64,000 nucleotides of DNA from contig WHVD01000005.1 in NCBI GenBank assembly GCA_015178975.1, positions 124,001-188,000 on the forward strand, given 5' to 3'. Made by a program: the position numbers and the translations under genes. Shown here piece by piece: positions 1 to 11,164 of this stretch. Source of the stretch: Hysterangium stoloniferum. Lineage: Eukaryota > Basidiomycota > Agaricomycetes > Hysterangiales > Hysterangiaceae. The notes below the pieces were generated by a model. The model was not told where the DNA came from and did not search any database. It saw nothing but the letters and a program-made list of their open reading frames with translations. Within the stretch, counting starts at the first letter, position 1. The number at the start of each line of letters is the position of its first letter.

Positions 1-960
1 TGAGGCACATGGACGATAGGGTCAAGGTCTTCAAGGGGAGATGATAAAATTGTAGTGGGTAAAGGAATATTGGGTACAGGTGGTGGATGCTTTGGGAGGC
101 TGGAGGGAGGCAAATGAGGATGGCCTTCATGACTTTCAAGTAACCTGACATGATAAGAAACATAAATTTGGTTAGATTTGGGATCATAGCAACAATATGC
201 TTTCATATTGGGCTCATATCCAAGAAGGATACACTCAACAGAGCACTCATAGATTTTGGGGTTGTGTTTATTCAGGATGAGGACAAAGGCACAGCACCCA
301 GCCTCATTCAAATAAGAGAGATCAGGAATGTGGCCATGCCAAAGCTCCCAAGGCATCTTGCCATGTAGTTGATGACTCATTGTTTTTGCATGTACATGTG
401 TAGCAGTCAGGTAGAACTCCTCCCAAAATTGGGCAGTTAATCCTGCATATATGTGTATGGTACGGGCCTTGCCCATGTGAGTCCGGTAAAGGCATTCAAT
501 GTGGCCTACTATATGCGCAGAAGTATGAGGTGCAGTAAATTGATGAACAGTACCTCGAGATTCCAGCCACTGTTTCATTTGATTAGACTTCAATTCCCCA
601 TTATCCGTTCTGTAGATGCCAATTTTCAGGCCAGTTTCCACTTCACGAGAAAGCTCCCAGGCCTACAAGGCAGGAAAAGCATCACTCTTGTGTTTGAGGG
701 GAATAGTCCAGGGGTAGCTGGAATAATCATCAACGATGTTCATTACATACAATGATCCTGTGTGGGATGCTACATCATTAGGACCCGCCAAATCCACCCA
801 GACCTTCTCTAAATGTCTGGTAGCCTTATGCCCATCCCCCTGTGCTCGTACTTTCAGTACAGAACTTTTGGTCTGTTTGCCAAGAATGCAAAGTCACATT
901 TTGGAGGAGGCTGGCGAATGGATACTAGCATACCTTTGATGGTGCCACTGTTAATCATGT
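1..960 (-). pseudogene. Ty1/copia integrase fragment
   Basis: The reverse strand encodes a copia-type integrase cut by the left window edge. In coding order there is an HHCC-like zinc region (LGHANYQSI), CILGKQTKS, VDLAGP, the first catalytic Asp in NIVDDYS, the second in RTDNGE and the Glu in GHIEC, then the usual Pro-rich tail before reverse transcriptase. All three DDE residues are legible. It is broken by an in-frame TAG (CTA on plus at 663-665) and a frameshift near 890 between the CDF and CILGKQ pieces, so it is non-functional. The reverse transcriptase would lie left of the window. Protein motifs are seen directly; assignment to copia follows from the gag-PR-IN order. Confidence 0.85.
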
Positions 961-1241
961 CCATGATGGACTGGTAATTGGCATGGCCTAAGCATCAGTG
1001 CCAAGTAGTGATGCCTAGAGTGCTGTGGGTGAGAAGTGCATGTTCAGCTGTAGCAGATTTGATGGACAAAGAGTACATATTTTTGTGTGACAATAAAGAT
1101 CCGGATGCAATGGTTGCACCAGAGGAGTTTGTAAGCCAACATGATGTGTGCCCCCCTTCCAATGTGTAAGTGGACATCTCCTATGCCAATAGCAGTGACT
1201 GACGATCCCCCAAGACCCTTAACAGAATGTGGAGGGATCAG
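961..1241 (-). pseudogene. Copia GAG-pre-integrase segment
   Basis: This links the protease to the integrase in the same minus-strand element. A 60-residue open stretch (995-1177) ends in LLTHSTLGITTWH, the HxxLGH-type pre-integrase region, and is stopped by TGA at 995-997, where a Trp would be expected. The piece nearer the protease (GIGDVHLHIG) is in another frame, so a frameshift lies near 1155. A further TGA follows the protease ORF at 1242. No separate function is expected from this fragment. Confidence 0.7.
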
Positions 1242-1679
1242 TCACAAGGATTTTAAATCATGGTGATCAGGTGTGACATGGACACTGGCACCCGTGTCCA
1301 GCCAAAATGGGAGCATATCACAGGAAATGGGTGTAGCAGCGGTCTGAGAGAGAGAGCAAATAGTGGAAGCAGTGAGAGCTGTCATGTCCACTGGATGTGT
1401 TTGTGTTCTCCAATCAACTGTTGCCTGCAGGTTGTCTTCCAGAGCAATCCAACCAGCATATTCTATTGTGTCAGATGGTGACATGATGATAGTGGGATCT
1501 GTGGTGGCAGCACCAACAAACGCTGGGTCAGATGGAAGGGGCGTGTCCATGTATGCAGTGTATACTTGTCCATTGGCTCCTTTGATACTAACTGGAAATT
1601 TCCTGGCAGGTGAAGGGGGTAGTACCCCCAGTCTTCTTGCTTTCCTGGTCCTTCCACCTGGCACCCTTGGACTCCTCAA
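1242..1679 (-). pseudogene. Copia aspartic protease region
   Basis: An open stretch of 145 codons ends in FWLDTGASVHVTPDHHD, the active-site signature (D-T-G) of Ty1/copia retropepsins, which cut the Gag-Pol polyprotein. The catalytic Asp is intact. It sits between the gag zinc-knuckle part (1676-2420) and the pre-integrase part, in normal copia order on the minus strand. The frame differs from the upstream gag ORF, so gag and protease are separated by a frameshift near 1680. The TGA at the end of the ORF interrupts a frame that otherwise continues downstream. Confidence 0.75.
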
Positions 1680-2420
1680 TCATTTTCCCAGCCATACCCC
1701 CCCCCAGGCAACACACAGTAAGTGACAATGTGGCCCTGCTTCTTGAAATTGCTGCAGGACACCACATTGCGCTTTGATGGTGCAGCCTGAGAAGCAAGGG
1801 GAACAGCATCAGCAGCAGCACGCTTGGTGTCTGACTCAAGGATATGCTGCTCATTTTCAAGAAGAGTGAGAATGCGAGAAGATGGATATGGGAGGGAGGC
1901 AGAGGACTCAGATAGATCGCGAGTGATGATAGAACGCAAGTGAGGGAAATCGGCGAGTGACTTGAGTAATGCGATACGCTTGAATAAATCTTCCGTAAGT
2001 TGCCCCATCTCAAATGCATGGGATATTGCTTTGCAGATCTGAGAAGCGGTGATGGATAAAGATGTGGATTTTGAGCATTGGAGTGTAAGGGCCTCCTGGA
2101 TCAATTGGACCTGGCGAATGGGCCCTTCATTACGATGACAAAGTAAAAGCGCATCCCCGCAGGGCTTGGCACCCTGTATAGGCTCAACAAAATCCCACTC
2201 AGTCCTTGAAAGGGTTGAAAGGATCAATGCATGAGCAAGAGTATCATTGGAGTGCCAGTTTTGGAGAGCAATGGGCTCAGAAGGGCCCGGGAAGGAGGTG
2301 GTGCCAAGGGCATAAGAAATAAGACCAGTAATGGTAAGATAGTGTTTCGCATCAGAGGCCTTCCACTATATCAGAATTCACTTTACCCATTGCCTATCAC
2401 TTGCCAAAGTGTTGAATAAG
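1676..2420 (-). pseudogene. Copia gag (UBN2-like) fragment
   Basis: The minus strand carries a copia gag. Near its start is WKASDAKHYLTITGL, then SYALGTTSFPGPSEP and LILSTLSRTEWDFVEP, the helical capsid region, and a degenerate zinc knuckle CSNFKKQGHIVTYC in which the second Cys is Phe. The N-terminal end has TAG and TGA codons (about 2360-2380) and fades near 2420, about 90 bp before plus-strand gypsy fragment A begins. No LTR for this copia element is visible. Confidence 0.75.
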
Positions 2421-2509
2421 TAATGGTTGACCTGGATATATTAATATCTTACTGATGACTAATCATCTCAGTAGTAACTGGTTCTTAATAGAACTACTCT
2501 TACCCAAGC

Positions 2510-2775
2510 CTGCAACATGTCTATCGGTTCCCTTGTGGAACATCCCAGACGGTTACTTTTTTCGTAACACAGTTGGACTCTAGCTGTTCAGTAGTTCTTG
2601 GATACAACTGGCTCACCCGATATAATCCGTTGATTGACTGGGTATTGGGCAGTATTAATTTCTGAATTCCCGACACTTTGGTTCCTCCTGCAGCGTCTTT
2701 TCCGGCCAATGCCTTTTCAGCATCAGCGGCACCTCCGGCTTCTACCGAAACCTCCGTGCCTGTAAGGGCAACCCT
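2510..2775 (+). pseudogene. Gypsy A protease C-terminal fragment
   Basis: One plus-strand frame reads [19 protein letters not shown] then [18 protein letters not shown], collinear with residues just after the protease active site in gypsy C (about 59910-60030). A TGA interrupts the following Ala/Pro-rich linker (SINF*IPDTL). The sequence retains many CpGs and differs from B and C throughout, so it is a related subfamily. The 5' part of the element (LTR, gag, protease active site) is absent. Confidence 0.7.
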
Positions 2776-3040
2776 AATAGTGGGTATCACACTAGTACAG
2801 GAAATCCAAAGATATATATAAGTAACTAAATACAAAACAACTATCTACTCACCTAGTAGAGGAAATCCAAAGAGAAAAGTCTAAGGAAACTCTACTAGGT
2901 GTGACACATCAGCTATACAGTACGCAGCATATTTTCCCACACCATAAGCGCCCTCATACATCAGTTCAATATACCAATAGAGCATAATCTGGGGGGTACT
3001 AATCTGTAGAATATAAAGTGTGAATGACTTGTCCCCTTAC
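2776..3040. other. Insertion with hairpin inside gypsy A linker
   Basis: About 260 bp here has no counterpart in the protease-RT linker of gypsy C and interrupts the reading frame. It contains a 12-bp perfect inverted repeat (CACCTAGTAGAG at 2850-2861 and its complement at 2890-2901) and a direct repeat of CTAGTANAGGAAATCCAAAG near 2793 and 2853. The right end reads CCCCTTACAG before the RT frame resumes. I do not recognise the element and no clean TSD was found. Confidence 0.4.
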
Positions 3041-3695
3041 AGTGCCTCCAAAAATCTCTCTCATCAACACTTCGGCATTTGTTAGGGCGAGTAAACTGGA
3101 TGGCTCGCAGTGTTTTTCGATCAGCTTAAAAATTGATGAAGCATCTGGATGTTTTGCAACTCCAGAATTATCCGAGCTAAAAGCCGACCTGGAAGGAGTT
3201 CCCGAAAAATACCATGATTTTGCAGACATTTTCAGTAAGCAAAAAGCTGACCGGCTTGCACCACATAGGCCCTACGACTTAAAAATCGATATTGAGCCCA
3301 GTTCAAACCCTCCATTAGGACCTATTTACCCATTATCCCAATCGGAACTTTCGTCTATTCGGGAGTTCCTGGATGAACATCTGTCGATAGGTTTTATCCG
3401 TCCCTCAGAGTCTCCGTATGGAGCACCCATCCTTTTCATCAGAAAGAAGGATGGCTCCCTTCGACTCTGTGTCGATTTCAGAGGATTAAATTCCATCACA
3501 TGGAAAGATAAGTATCCACTTCCACTCATTACCGATTTACTCAATGCCCCACGGAAAGCTCGGATCTACACCAAAATAGACCTCAAACATGCCTATCATT
3601 TGGTCCGAATTGCCAAGGGCGATGAATGGAAAACTGCTTTTCAGATGCGCTATGGATCCTTTGAATGGTTGGTTATGCCGTTCAGCCTTACCAAC
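3041..3695 (+). pseudogene. Gypsy A reverse transcriptase N-terminal half
   Basis: An open plus-strand stretch encodes the Pol linker and the first half of a Ty3/gypsy reverse transcriptase. It covers [39 protein letters not shown], the RT entry region ending in [34 protein letters not shown] and [13 protein letters not shown]. It stops at MPFSLTN, before the YxDD box, where Helitron sequence in the opposite orientation begins (about 3696). At FSKQK the codon is CAA, whereas gypsy B and C both have TGA. Being truncated it cannot encode an active enzyme. Confidence 0.85.
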
Positions 3696-3724
3696 ACTGC
3701 CTTCATGATAGTCTCAAAGGCAGC

Positions 3725-4354
3725 TGTGAGAGGTATGGCGAAATACACTCAGGAAATATAGTCAGATGAGCTCTTACTATATTTCCTTTATTATTTCTGA
3801 TTTCTCTCTTTTATTATATCTATAATTAGTTCGACGACCTATGTATGCGGTACATCGACTCTTGTGGGCACACACATGCCAGACTTATGTATTCTAGCAC
3901 CCGTAGTTTAGAACTCAGACACTTTTTACACCACAACCACGACTTACCCAGACACCTGTTAGTGTCCTGTAAGTTGTGATTGGTGTATCATCTCGACTGT
4001 CACAGATGGGCTTCAGCCATCCACTCAATCAGAGTTTCGAACTGTACCAGTTGAAACTCAATCTTTATCTCAATCCGCGAGGACGACATCCACGCTACTC
4101 TATCATTCGACTCTCTAGTTACTTTACTTTACACTCGAGCAGTCGTTCAGAATCGCACTTAACAGTCGATTCTACTTATTCGTTCTAGCTCTCCACCTTA
4201 TTCTAGATAGCTACTTCTCTCTACCGTATTGAACTAAGTAGTCAATACACGTTCAGTTCGTATTAGACTTAGACAGTCAATACATTTAGTGTCGTACCTA
4301 AATGGTCGATATTCTTTGTATATAGAATGGTTAGAACTTCCACCACTCTTCACA
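3725..4354 (+). mobile_element. Solo LTR, family S1 (630 bp)
   Basis: Begins TGTGAGAGG, ends CTCTTCACA, and is flanked by a perfect 5-bp duplication GCAGC (3720-3724 and 4355-4359). It interrupts the Helitron pseudogene. There is no internal coding region, so it is the product of recombination between the two LTRs of a retrotransposon. Its 3' end (TATATAGAATGGTTAGAACT and following) is also found in other S1 copies and in family S2. Orientation is assigned arbitrarily. Confidence 0.9.
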
Positions 4355-7249
4355 GCAGCTCATTGTTCAGGATTGCACTTTTCAAGATTGGCTTGGGCAC
4401 TGGAAAGCTCATGCTCCACATTATAATTATTTTGCTCCTTAATGAGATGGTTGCCAACAATCCCATCCCAATCATCAGTGCAGTTTGGCATGGTTGGATA
4501 GTGTGAGAGGGACTTTCCAGAATAGTGTAGGATCCTATCAATTTCATAGAGACCAAAGTCATAAACTTGGTTTGGTGATGGATCATCAATGCCATGTGTT
4601 TGCTGAAGTATGAACTCCAAATCATCACAAAGAAATACTTTGAAGTCATTCCAGAGTTCATGGGGTTGTGCAGAAGAGGACATGGTCAAAATGATAGCAA
4701 ACAATCTGCGAAGTTGAAACCCAGACTCTATGCGACTGGCTTCTGTGAGGCACATGTGCCACTGGTGGTCATCTTCAAGCAAACCACGTGCAACACAGGC
4801 TTGCTGAAATGTGGGATAAGTCTCACCCTGATAACTCCTGAGTTGTTCAAATGAGGTGGCACGTGTGACAACAGTGAGCAAAGTACGGAGGTGGAATCTT
4901 TCCCCACTGGCAATATTGACAAAATGAATGTGCCCTATGGAAAAACCACTTTGACATGGCTTCCATGATTTCTTCTTGGGGACATATGTGAAATACTCAG
5001 GAAAGTCCATATAAAATGTGTCCTGGGCACGCTGTCCATTATAACCAATGAGACCCTTGGCATTAGCTTCAAAATAAACCATGAGAGTTGTCCCTGAATG
5101 CTCTGCCCTTTGTAAAGCCTCAGCAGGACCTTGATTGCCATCAAAAAGTACAGTGTTTTCCCGAGGAAGATGGATACCAAGTGCCATTACTGCAGGAACC
5201 TGGGTGTGGAGTTCATTACACATTAATTGCCAGACAGATTCATGTGCACTGACATAACATGCATCAAGGTACTGTTGAATTTCATCTGTGTCTTTCCAAA
5301 TTCCATAGTTGTACGATCATGGCCCTTGTAACAGTATTTATGCATTTACTTCATTGACCTATTGGTAAAGGTCAACTTTACATTGATGTGGCATTCAAAG
5401 GTGAGAATCAAAATGGAGGAGTAAGGGACAACATGTCTGTTGTCATATGTAAACTTGGGAGTTTCATAAACCCTTCCATTGTTGGGGCGATGGCATGTTG
5501 GATAGCCTTCCTCATTGAAAATAGTGGCTTCACACCCAATCCTTTGGATAGTGTTTACTGCATTCCTTATCTACCATACAGGCAGCATTTGGATGATCAG
5601 TTCCACAGGGACCATGGGTCATGAGTTGACCTACTAAATTAAACAGTCTGGGATGTGTTTCAGGATCTGGAAACCATGGAGTCAACATCTTCTGGTGTCC
5701 TTGGCTTATTCTGGTCATCAAACCATATGAGGCAGTGCATGTGTGGAAGACCACACTTTTGGAATTCAATGACATGGATGTGGGCTACTGTTCTACCAAA
5801 GATGTGGTCCTCTGTGATCATCTTGAGCAACTTAGCCTTCTTGGCAGCAAAGACCCTAGAGACTAAATCAGGTTGATCAGCTGGAGTCTGGCCAGGAAGC
5901 AATTCATCAGTAACCTCCTTCCACTTGGGATTGGCTGTCATGGTGATGAAGCAGCTGGCATTGCCATACTTTCGTGCAATTGCAAATGAATTTTGCAAAC
6001 TTTGTCTCATATCCCTTGAACTGCCAGTAAATGTAGAAGGGAGTATCACCCTCTGACCAATACTATTGGCATCTGTGTTGACATCCTCACATGTAAAGGC
6101 ATCAACCACCTGGTTGTAGAGTTCTGCACGTAACCTTGGTTGATTATCCCTGAGAAATCCCAATCTGCACTGCTCTGTTATTGCTCAGGCATTGACAATA
6201 TACTGTTGGAATAGCTTTTGTGCATAAAAAAGGGTCATGGCTTCATATGCTCTGGGAAATAGGCAATAGGCATAATATTCACATTGGGTCACCTTCTGAC
6301 TTTTATCTTCATCTTCACCTTCTTCATCCTGCTGTCCAGGCTGGGGTGGCCAATTTTAATTTGCATAGGGTATGTCCCATGACCAACCACGCTCACCCCT
6401 GGGAAAGAGCATGTCATAATGAAAGGGTGTATAAATGGCTTGTGCATCATACACATGATGGAACTGGACCCCTCTCCTCTGAACAATAATATCTCTTGGA
6501 TCACCACATTCTGTATCACCATCTCTAGGGAGAATGACTGCAAGTTCATCACCGGTTGGAAGATTGTACCATCTGGGATCATTAAAAGCTTTGTAGCTCA
6601 GCCTGACATGTAACCTTGGAGTCTCTGCCTGTGTCCTCAATCACTCGTGTGCCTGGCGATAGAGTTGTATAAAGGGATTATATTGCTCCATCATATCCCG
6701 CAAGTCAGAAAAAGTTTGGTTATTTAGGTTTCTATTTGCCCTGTGATTCTGCCTCTGCTGCAATGCCTGCCTCAGTCCATACTCCTGTGCCAATGCAGGA
6801 TCATGGATGTAAAGCTGAGCATAACTACATGATACACCTTCTGTGTAAGGAATCAAGGCACCATGCTGGTGATACAATTCACCATGAATTTTGAAGACAT
6901 ATGGGCCACCACCACCTTGCAAGACAGACTGATCCAAATTGACCCCCAGTGATGTAAATGCAAATGCATTATTATAGGCACGAATATTCTTGAGAAATTC
7001 TCTGCTATTGTCTGTATTATGCTCCAGGAGAGACTTTAAAGTGTGAGAGACTGGCTCAAGTATTGGAAGGGCCACCTTTCCTTGCTTGCAACACTTGCCA
7101 AATTTTGGATATGTCTTAGAGCTATTTGAGATACGCTCATCCATCCAGTGCAAAGCTCCACAGTCTGAACACTGTATGTCCATACATCCCAAGTCATGTC
7201 TTTGAAACCTGTCCTCCACAACTGGTTGCCATCTAATGGGTAATTGTGG

Positions 7250-8000
7250 AATGGGAGGTGGAGGCATAGCTGCAGGCTGTAAAATGGCTGGAGGTGGGGG
7301 AATAGCTGGAAGTGGGGCTAACTGTAGTTGCTGTTGCTGTTGCTGCTGTGGAACTGGATTTCCAGGTGGATGGTGAAGCTGTGGTGGTGCCCACTGCACA
7401 ATAGGTGGTTGTGGTTGTTGGAGAGCTGGATTTCCAAGTGGAAGGTGATGCTGTAGTGGGGCTAACTGCAAAATGGGTACCTGTGCCTGGAGCTGTGGCA
7501 TGGCATTAATAGGTAGATGACCATAGTGCAGTTGTGGAGCTGGATTTGCATGTGGACGGTGAAGCTGTGGTGGTGCCCACTGCAAAATAGGTAGTTGTTG
7601 TGGAACTGGATTTCCAGGTAGATGGTGATGCTGTGGTGGGGCTAACTGCAAAATGGGTACCTGTGCCTGGAGTTGTGGCATGGCATTAACAGGTGGATGA
7701 CCATGGTGCAGCTGTGGTGGTACCCACTGCAAAATAGGTTGTTATTGTGGTGGTGGTGGTGGTGGTGGAACTTGATTTCCAGATGGTTGGTGAAGCTGTG
7801 GTGGTGCCTGCAAAATAGGTTGTGGTGGTAGCTGTACAGCTGGATTTCCAGGTGGATGGTGATGCTGTGGTGGGGCTAACTGCAAAATAGGTACCTGTGC
7901 CTGGAGGTGTGGCATGGCATTAACAGGTGGATGACTATGCTGGACTGGTGCAGATTGGACAATTTGAGCAGCTGGATTTCCTTGTCCATGACCCCACCTA
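7250..8000 (-). repeat. Pro/Gln/His repeat modules in Helitron N-terminus
   Basis: The coding strand repeats a module of roughly 50 residues several times: HPPVNAMPQLQAQVPILQL, APPQHHHLPGNPV, then PILQWAPPQLH. It is intercut by poly-Gln (near 7320-7350) and poly-Pro (near 7745-7770). The DNA-level copies are close to identical, pointing to recent tandem duplication. Low-complexity N-terminal extensions occur in some Helitron proteins; the role of this one is unknown. Confidence 0.7.
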
Positions 8001-8459
8001 AGAGGTTGTAATGGTGGCAAATCTTCATACTGCCTATGCAAGAGAGCCATTGCATCAGAGCCAACTATAGCAGAGCCACCTGCAGCAGAGCCACCTGCAG
8101 TAGAGTCACCTGCAACAGAGTCACCTGCAGTAGAGCCACTTAGCTGAGCAACCAAAAATGGATTATCAGATTGACCTCTACCAACAGGAAGATGGAGATC
8201 TTGGAATGGTTGATCAGGGGGTGGTATATTAGAATTCACAACTAAATGCCGATGACGATCAGATGGAGATGTCATTTGCAATTGTGCCCTATGCTGCCTT
8301 CGCTCCTCCTCCCAATTATGCTCAGGTGTTCGATCCATAATAATGGAGGGATCCACTCAAGAGCAAAATGCCAGTGCAATATCACAAAGGGAGCTGTATG
8401 GCTTATCTAAAACAAGGTAACAGCAGCAGATGTAGAAAACCTATTAAAGAAAGAGGGAG

Positions 8460-9180
8460 AGGAGTGACAGAGTAAGTTGAATTGAATTAGGCTAAAATCA
8501 ATCAAAAATGTGAAAAATCAAGTATAAATCAGTTTTCACAGAATAAGGGAAGTTATCAATACTAACCTTGAGGAGCTTCTTATCTTCCAGGAGGAATAGA
8601 AACAGCAACAAAGCAAAAAAGCCACACAATAGGAGTTAATTCCACTGTATGAATAATCATTAAGCAAAGAAAGGTGAAATTAAACACAGGGATGAGACTT
8701 ACCTTTAATACTCCACTCTACTCACAGAGAGTACCCACAAAAAGGGGTGGAAAGTGTGAGACAAAAAGAAATCAGACAAATAGGTCTAAAATGACCGAAA
8801 AACATGAAAAATAAAGAATTAATAACTTTTAATAACATGAGAGAGAGAATCAATACTAACCTGGAGGTGCTTTATATCTTCCAGGGAGAGTAGAAATAGC
8901 AATAAACCCAAAACACAACACAATGGGGGTCAATGGCAACTGCATGAATTATCCATAAGGATAAAAAGGTAAAATCAATTCCAGAGACACAATTCACCTT
9001 CAATACTCCACCTATACTGATAGGGAGCACTCACAAAAGTAGGGGAGAGTGTGAGAGAAAAATAAGTTGCACAATTGGCTCTAAAATAATCCAAAAATAC
9101 AGAAAATAAAGCATAAATAATTTAAAACAGCATAAGGAAGCCCAAAGCCCACCTGAAAATTATAGGAAAGCCTTCAAACA
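8460..9180. repeat. About 295-bp tandem repeat, 2.4 copies
   Basis: Upstream of the Helitron start, landmarks recur at one spacing. ATCAATACTAACCT occurs at 8555 and 8849 (294 bp), and GTGTGAG occurs at 8754 and 9049 (295 bp), with a related start near 8463. Units are AT-rich and diverged, with no coding potential. They could be Helitron 5' non-coding sequence or an unrelated satellite; which one cannot be decided here. Confidence 0.7.
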
Positions 9181-10072
9181 GTGTATGGGAAAATTATAAA
9201 TAAGCAGAAGTGCCAGGAAAAGGCAATTTGACTACAATTAAATTATTTAATCAATCAAAAAGCAAGAATTGATTAATAATTACTACAGACTTACCACACC
9301 TTTGATATAGCCCCAAGAGTCCAGAAATACTTCAGAGAAGGGCCACTCTAATATGGGGAGCAGAGGGCCAGAAGGGAGGCAGATTCTGTCTGCATGATAA
9401 TATGATAATAAATAATAATTAATTAGAAAAGCAACATTAAATGGGATAAAATACAGTCTTAACACGGGTTTAATATCTTGAGAAATAATTCCAGATGGCA
9501 ACTCTGAGGAGGAGATGGCTGGGTGAGAGGGGAAAGGGAGATAAGAGTGGCAACCTTGAGGCTTGACCATGGGCTTCCGCACCATTACAGTGTCACAAAA
9601 GTACTTCCATGCATCACAAAATACTTCTGCGTGTGACAGAATACTTCCACCCCCATCACAAAGTAGTCCTGTGGTGCCCAAAATGCTTCCGTGAATGCAG
9701 AAATACGCCCACGCTGACTAATTACAACATTCAGGTGCTAATGCACCCTCATTTCTGGGTGGCCTAATTGGGGAAGCCTTCGGGGCACCCTCACAAATTG
9801 GGGAAAATTCCAGGTGCTCTGTGCCCTCACACATTGGGGCACCTGCGGTGCCTAAAAATGCCCACCACCCACCATACAACTTTACTTTATATGATGGACA
9901 AGCCTGGGAACCCTTGCTATGCTGTGGGGTGGTCACTTCATGACCTGCCCCACAACTTCGCTGCGGGCTCCAGCTTGTTGGGGGGCAAAGCCCCCCAAAC
10001 CCCCCTGCATCGACAACTCTTAAGTATTTATGAGACTCATTGTCAGAGACCAAGGAAATTGCTTTCAAATGG
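9181..10072. other. Non-coding spacer with degenerate short repeats
   Basis: No gene is seen. From about 9580 to 9720 the pattern TCACAAAATACTTCC recurs every 20-25 bp, a diluted version of the array at 11.8-12.3 kb. The stretch 9695-9890 (CACGCTGACTAAT, GCACCCTCACAAATTGGGG, CCCACCACCCACCAT, ACAACTTTACTT) recurs at about 12330-12440, so the minisatellite block is bracketed by related sequence. Confidence 0.55.
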
Positions 10073-10460
10073 AAAGTCTCGTAGAACGTAAAGTCTCGTA
10101 GAACGTAAAGTCTCGTAGAACGTAAAGTCTCGTAGAACGTAAAGTCTCGTAGAACGTAAAGTCTCGTAGAACGTAAAGTCTCGTAGAACGTAAAGTCTCG
10201 TAGAACGTAAAGTCTCGTAGAACGTAAAGTCTCGTAGAACGTAAAGTCTCGTAGAACGTAAAGTCTCGTAGAACGTAAAGTCTCGTAGAACGTAAAGTCT
10301 CGTAGAACGTAAAGTCTCGTAGAACGTAAAGTCTCGTAGAACGTAAAGTCTCGTAGAACGTAAAGTCTCGTAGAACGTAAAGTCTCGTAGAACGTAAAGT
10401 CTCGTAGAACGTAAAGTCTCGTAGAACGTAAAGTCTCGTAGAACGTAAAGTCTCGTAGAA
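10073..10460. repeat. 17-bp minisatellite, about 22.8 copies
   Basis: The unit AAAGTCTCGTAGAACGT repeats head to tail with no visible variation from 10073 to 10460. Because 17 is not a multiple of 3, three units make a 51-bp super-period that leaves both strands open. There are no spacers, so it is not CRISPR. The near-perfect copies contrast with the decayed surroundings and contain one CpG pair per unit (TCGT and ACGT) that has not mutated. Confidence 0.95.
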
Positions 10461-10474
10461 TGGGAAGATCTATT

Positions 10475-10568
10475 ACAAACAGGAAGCAGCAGTACAACAG
10501 GAAGCAGCAGTTATAACAGGAAGCAGCAGTTACAACAGGAAGCAGCAGTTACAACAGGAAGCAATGGT
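10475..10568. repeat. 18-19-bp minisatellite, about 5 copies
   Basis: The unit ACAACAGGAAGCAGCAGTT repeats with small changes directly after the 17-bp array and then fades into GCAATGGTTACAAAGGGAAA, which resembles the next array's unit. No coding role is visible. Confidence 0.85.
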
Positions 10569-10760
10569 TACAAAGGGAAACCCCACATCAACAAATTTTA
10601 ACTTATCTGAGGCTCATTGTTGTTTGAGAAAGGAAATTGTTTAAAAGTGGAAAGTCTTCAAAGAATGGAAAGCTTGTTAGAACAGAAATTGTGTTAGAAT
10701 GGGAACCATTTTAAAGAATGGAAATTGTCTCAGAAAGGAAACCATTTAGAGAACTGAAAC

Positions 10761-11026
10761 AATGGTCACAAAGGGAAACAATGGTCACAAAGGGAAACAA
10801 TGGTCACAAAGGGAAACAATGGTCACAAAGGGAAACAATGGTCACAAAGGGAAACAATGGTCACAAAGGGAAACAATGGTCACAAAGGGAAACAATGGTC
10901 ACAAAGGGAAACAATGGTCACAAAGGGAAACAATGGTCACAAAGGGAAACAATGGTCACAAAGGGAAACAAAGGTCACAAAGGGAAAGAACAGTCACAAA
11001 GGGAAACAATGGTCACAAAGGGAAGC
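10761..11026. repeat. 19-bp minisatellite, 14 copies
   Basis: The unit AATGGTCACAAAGGGAAAC repeats 14 times with a strict 19-bp step (starts 10761 to 11008). The last few units carry substitutions (AAAGGTCAC, GAACAGTCAC). All three plus frames stay open through it, producing spurious repetitive peptides. Weaker copies continue to about 11390. Confidence 0.95.
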
Positions 11027-11164
11027 AACAGCAACAACTCTTTATGTATTTCTAAGACTCCTTGTCAGAGAACACAGACATTGTGTTAGAAAGAACAGCA
11101 TTTAACAGAAAGTCTTGAAAGGACAGAAAGTTTCTAAAGGAAGGAAAACTGTTCAAAGAATGGA

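Larger units (their letters stand above)
3696..8356 (-). pseudogene. Helitron Rep/helicase, truncated and broken
   Basis: The minus strand encodes the N-terminal two thirds of a fungal Helitron transposase, which nicks and rolls a single strand during transposition. In order: Pro/Gln-rich N-terminus (8356-7250), N-domain (PRLHVRLSYKAFNDPRW), QQYIVNA*AITEQCR, the HUH nuclease motif GLPHMHCLIW near 5740, HGPCG, the KYCYKGHDRTT region, and the Y2 region DEIQQYLDACYVSAHES with both tyrosines. It ends at [14 protein letters not shown], just before the helicase Walker A. Stops: TAA 7742-7744, TGA 6641-6643, TAA 6356-6358, TGA 6185-6187, TGA 4360-4362; a frameshift lies near 5690. A solo LTR (3725-4354) splits it; removing it and one TSD joins NPEQ to AAFETIM. 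The helicase domain is missing at the junction with gypsy A. No 5' TC or 3' CTRR terminus was identified. Confidence 0.85.

Noticed and set aside
3696..9300. Helitron termini (5' TC, 3' hairpin plus CTRR)
   Set aside because: The 3' side is truncated at gypsy A, and no convincing 5' end could be fixed in the AT-rich repeats.
9718..10497. 259-codon minus-strand frame of repeated LRDFTFYETLRSTRLYV
   Set aside because: It is only the 17-bp minisatellite read in three phases; there is no start context, no domain and no conservation signal.
10073..11026. CRISPR-like array
   Set aside because: The units are contiguous with no spacers, and the context is eukaryotic.
10718..11105. Overlapping Lys/Gly/Gln-rich frames with NNGHKGKQW repeats
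   Set aside because: All frames stay open because the 19-bp unit lacks stops; composition artefact.
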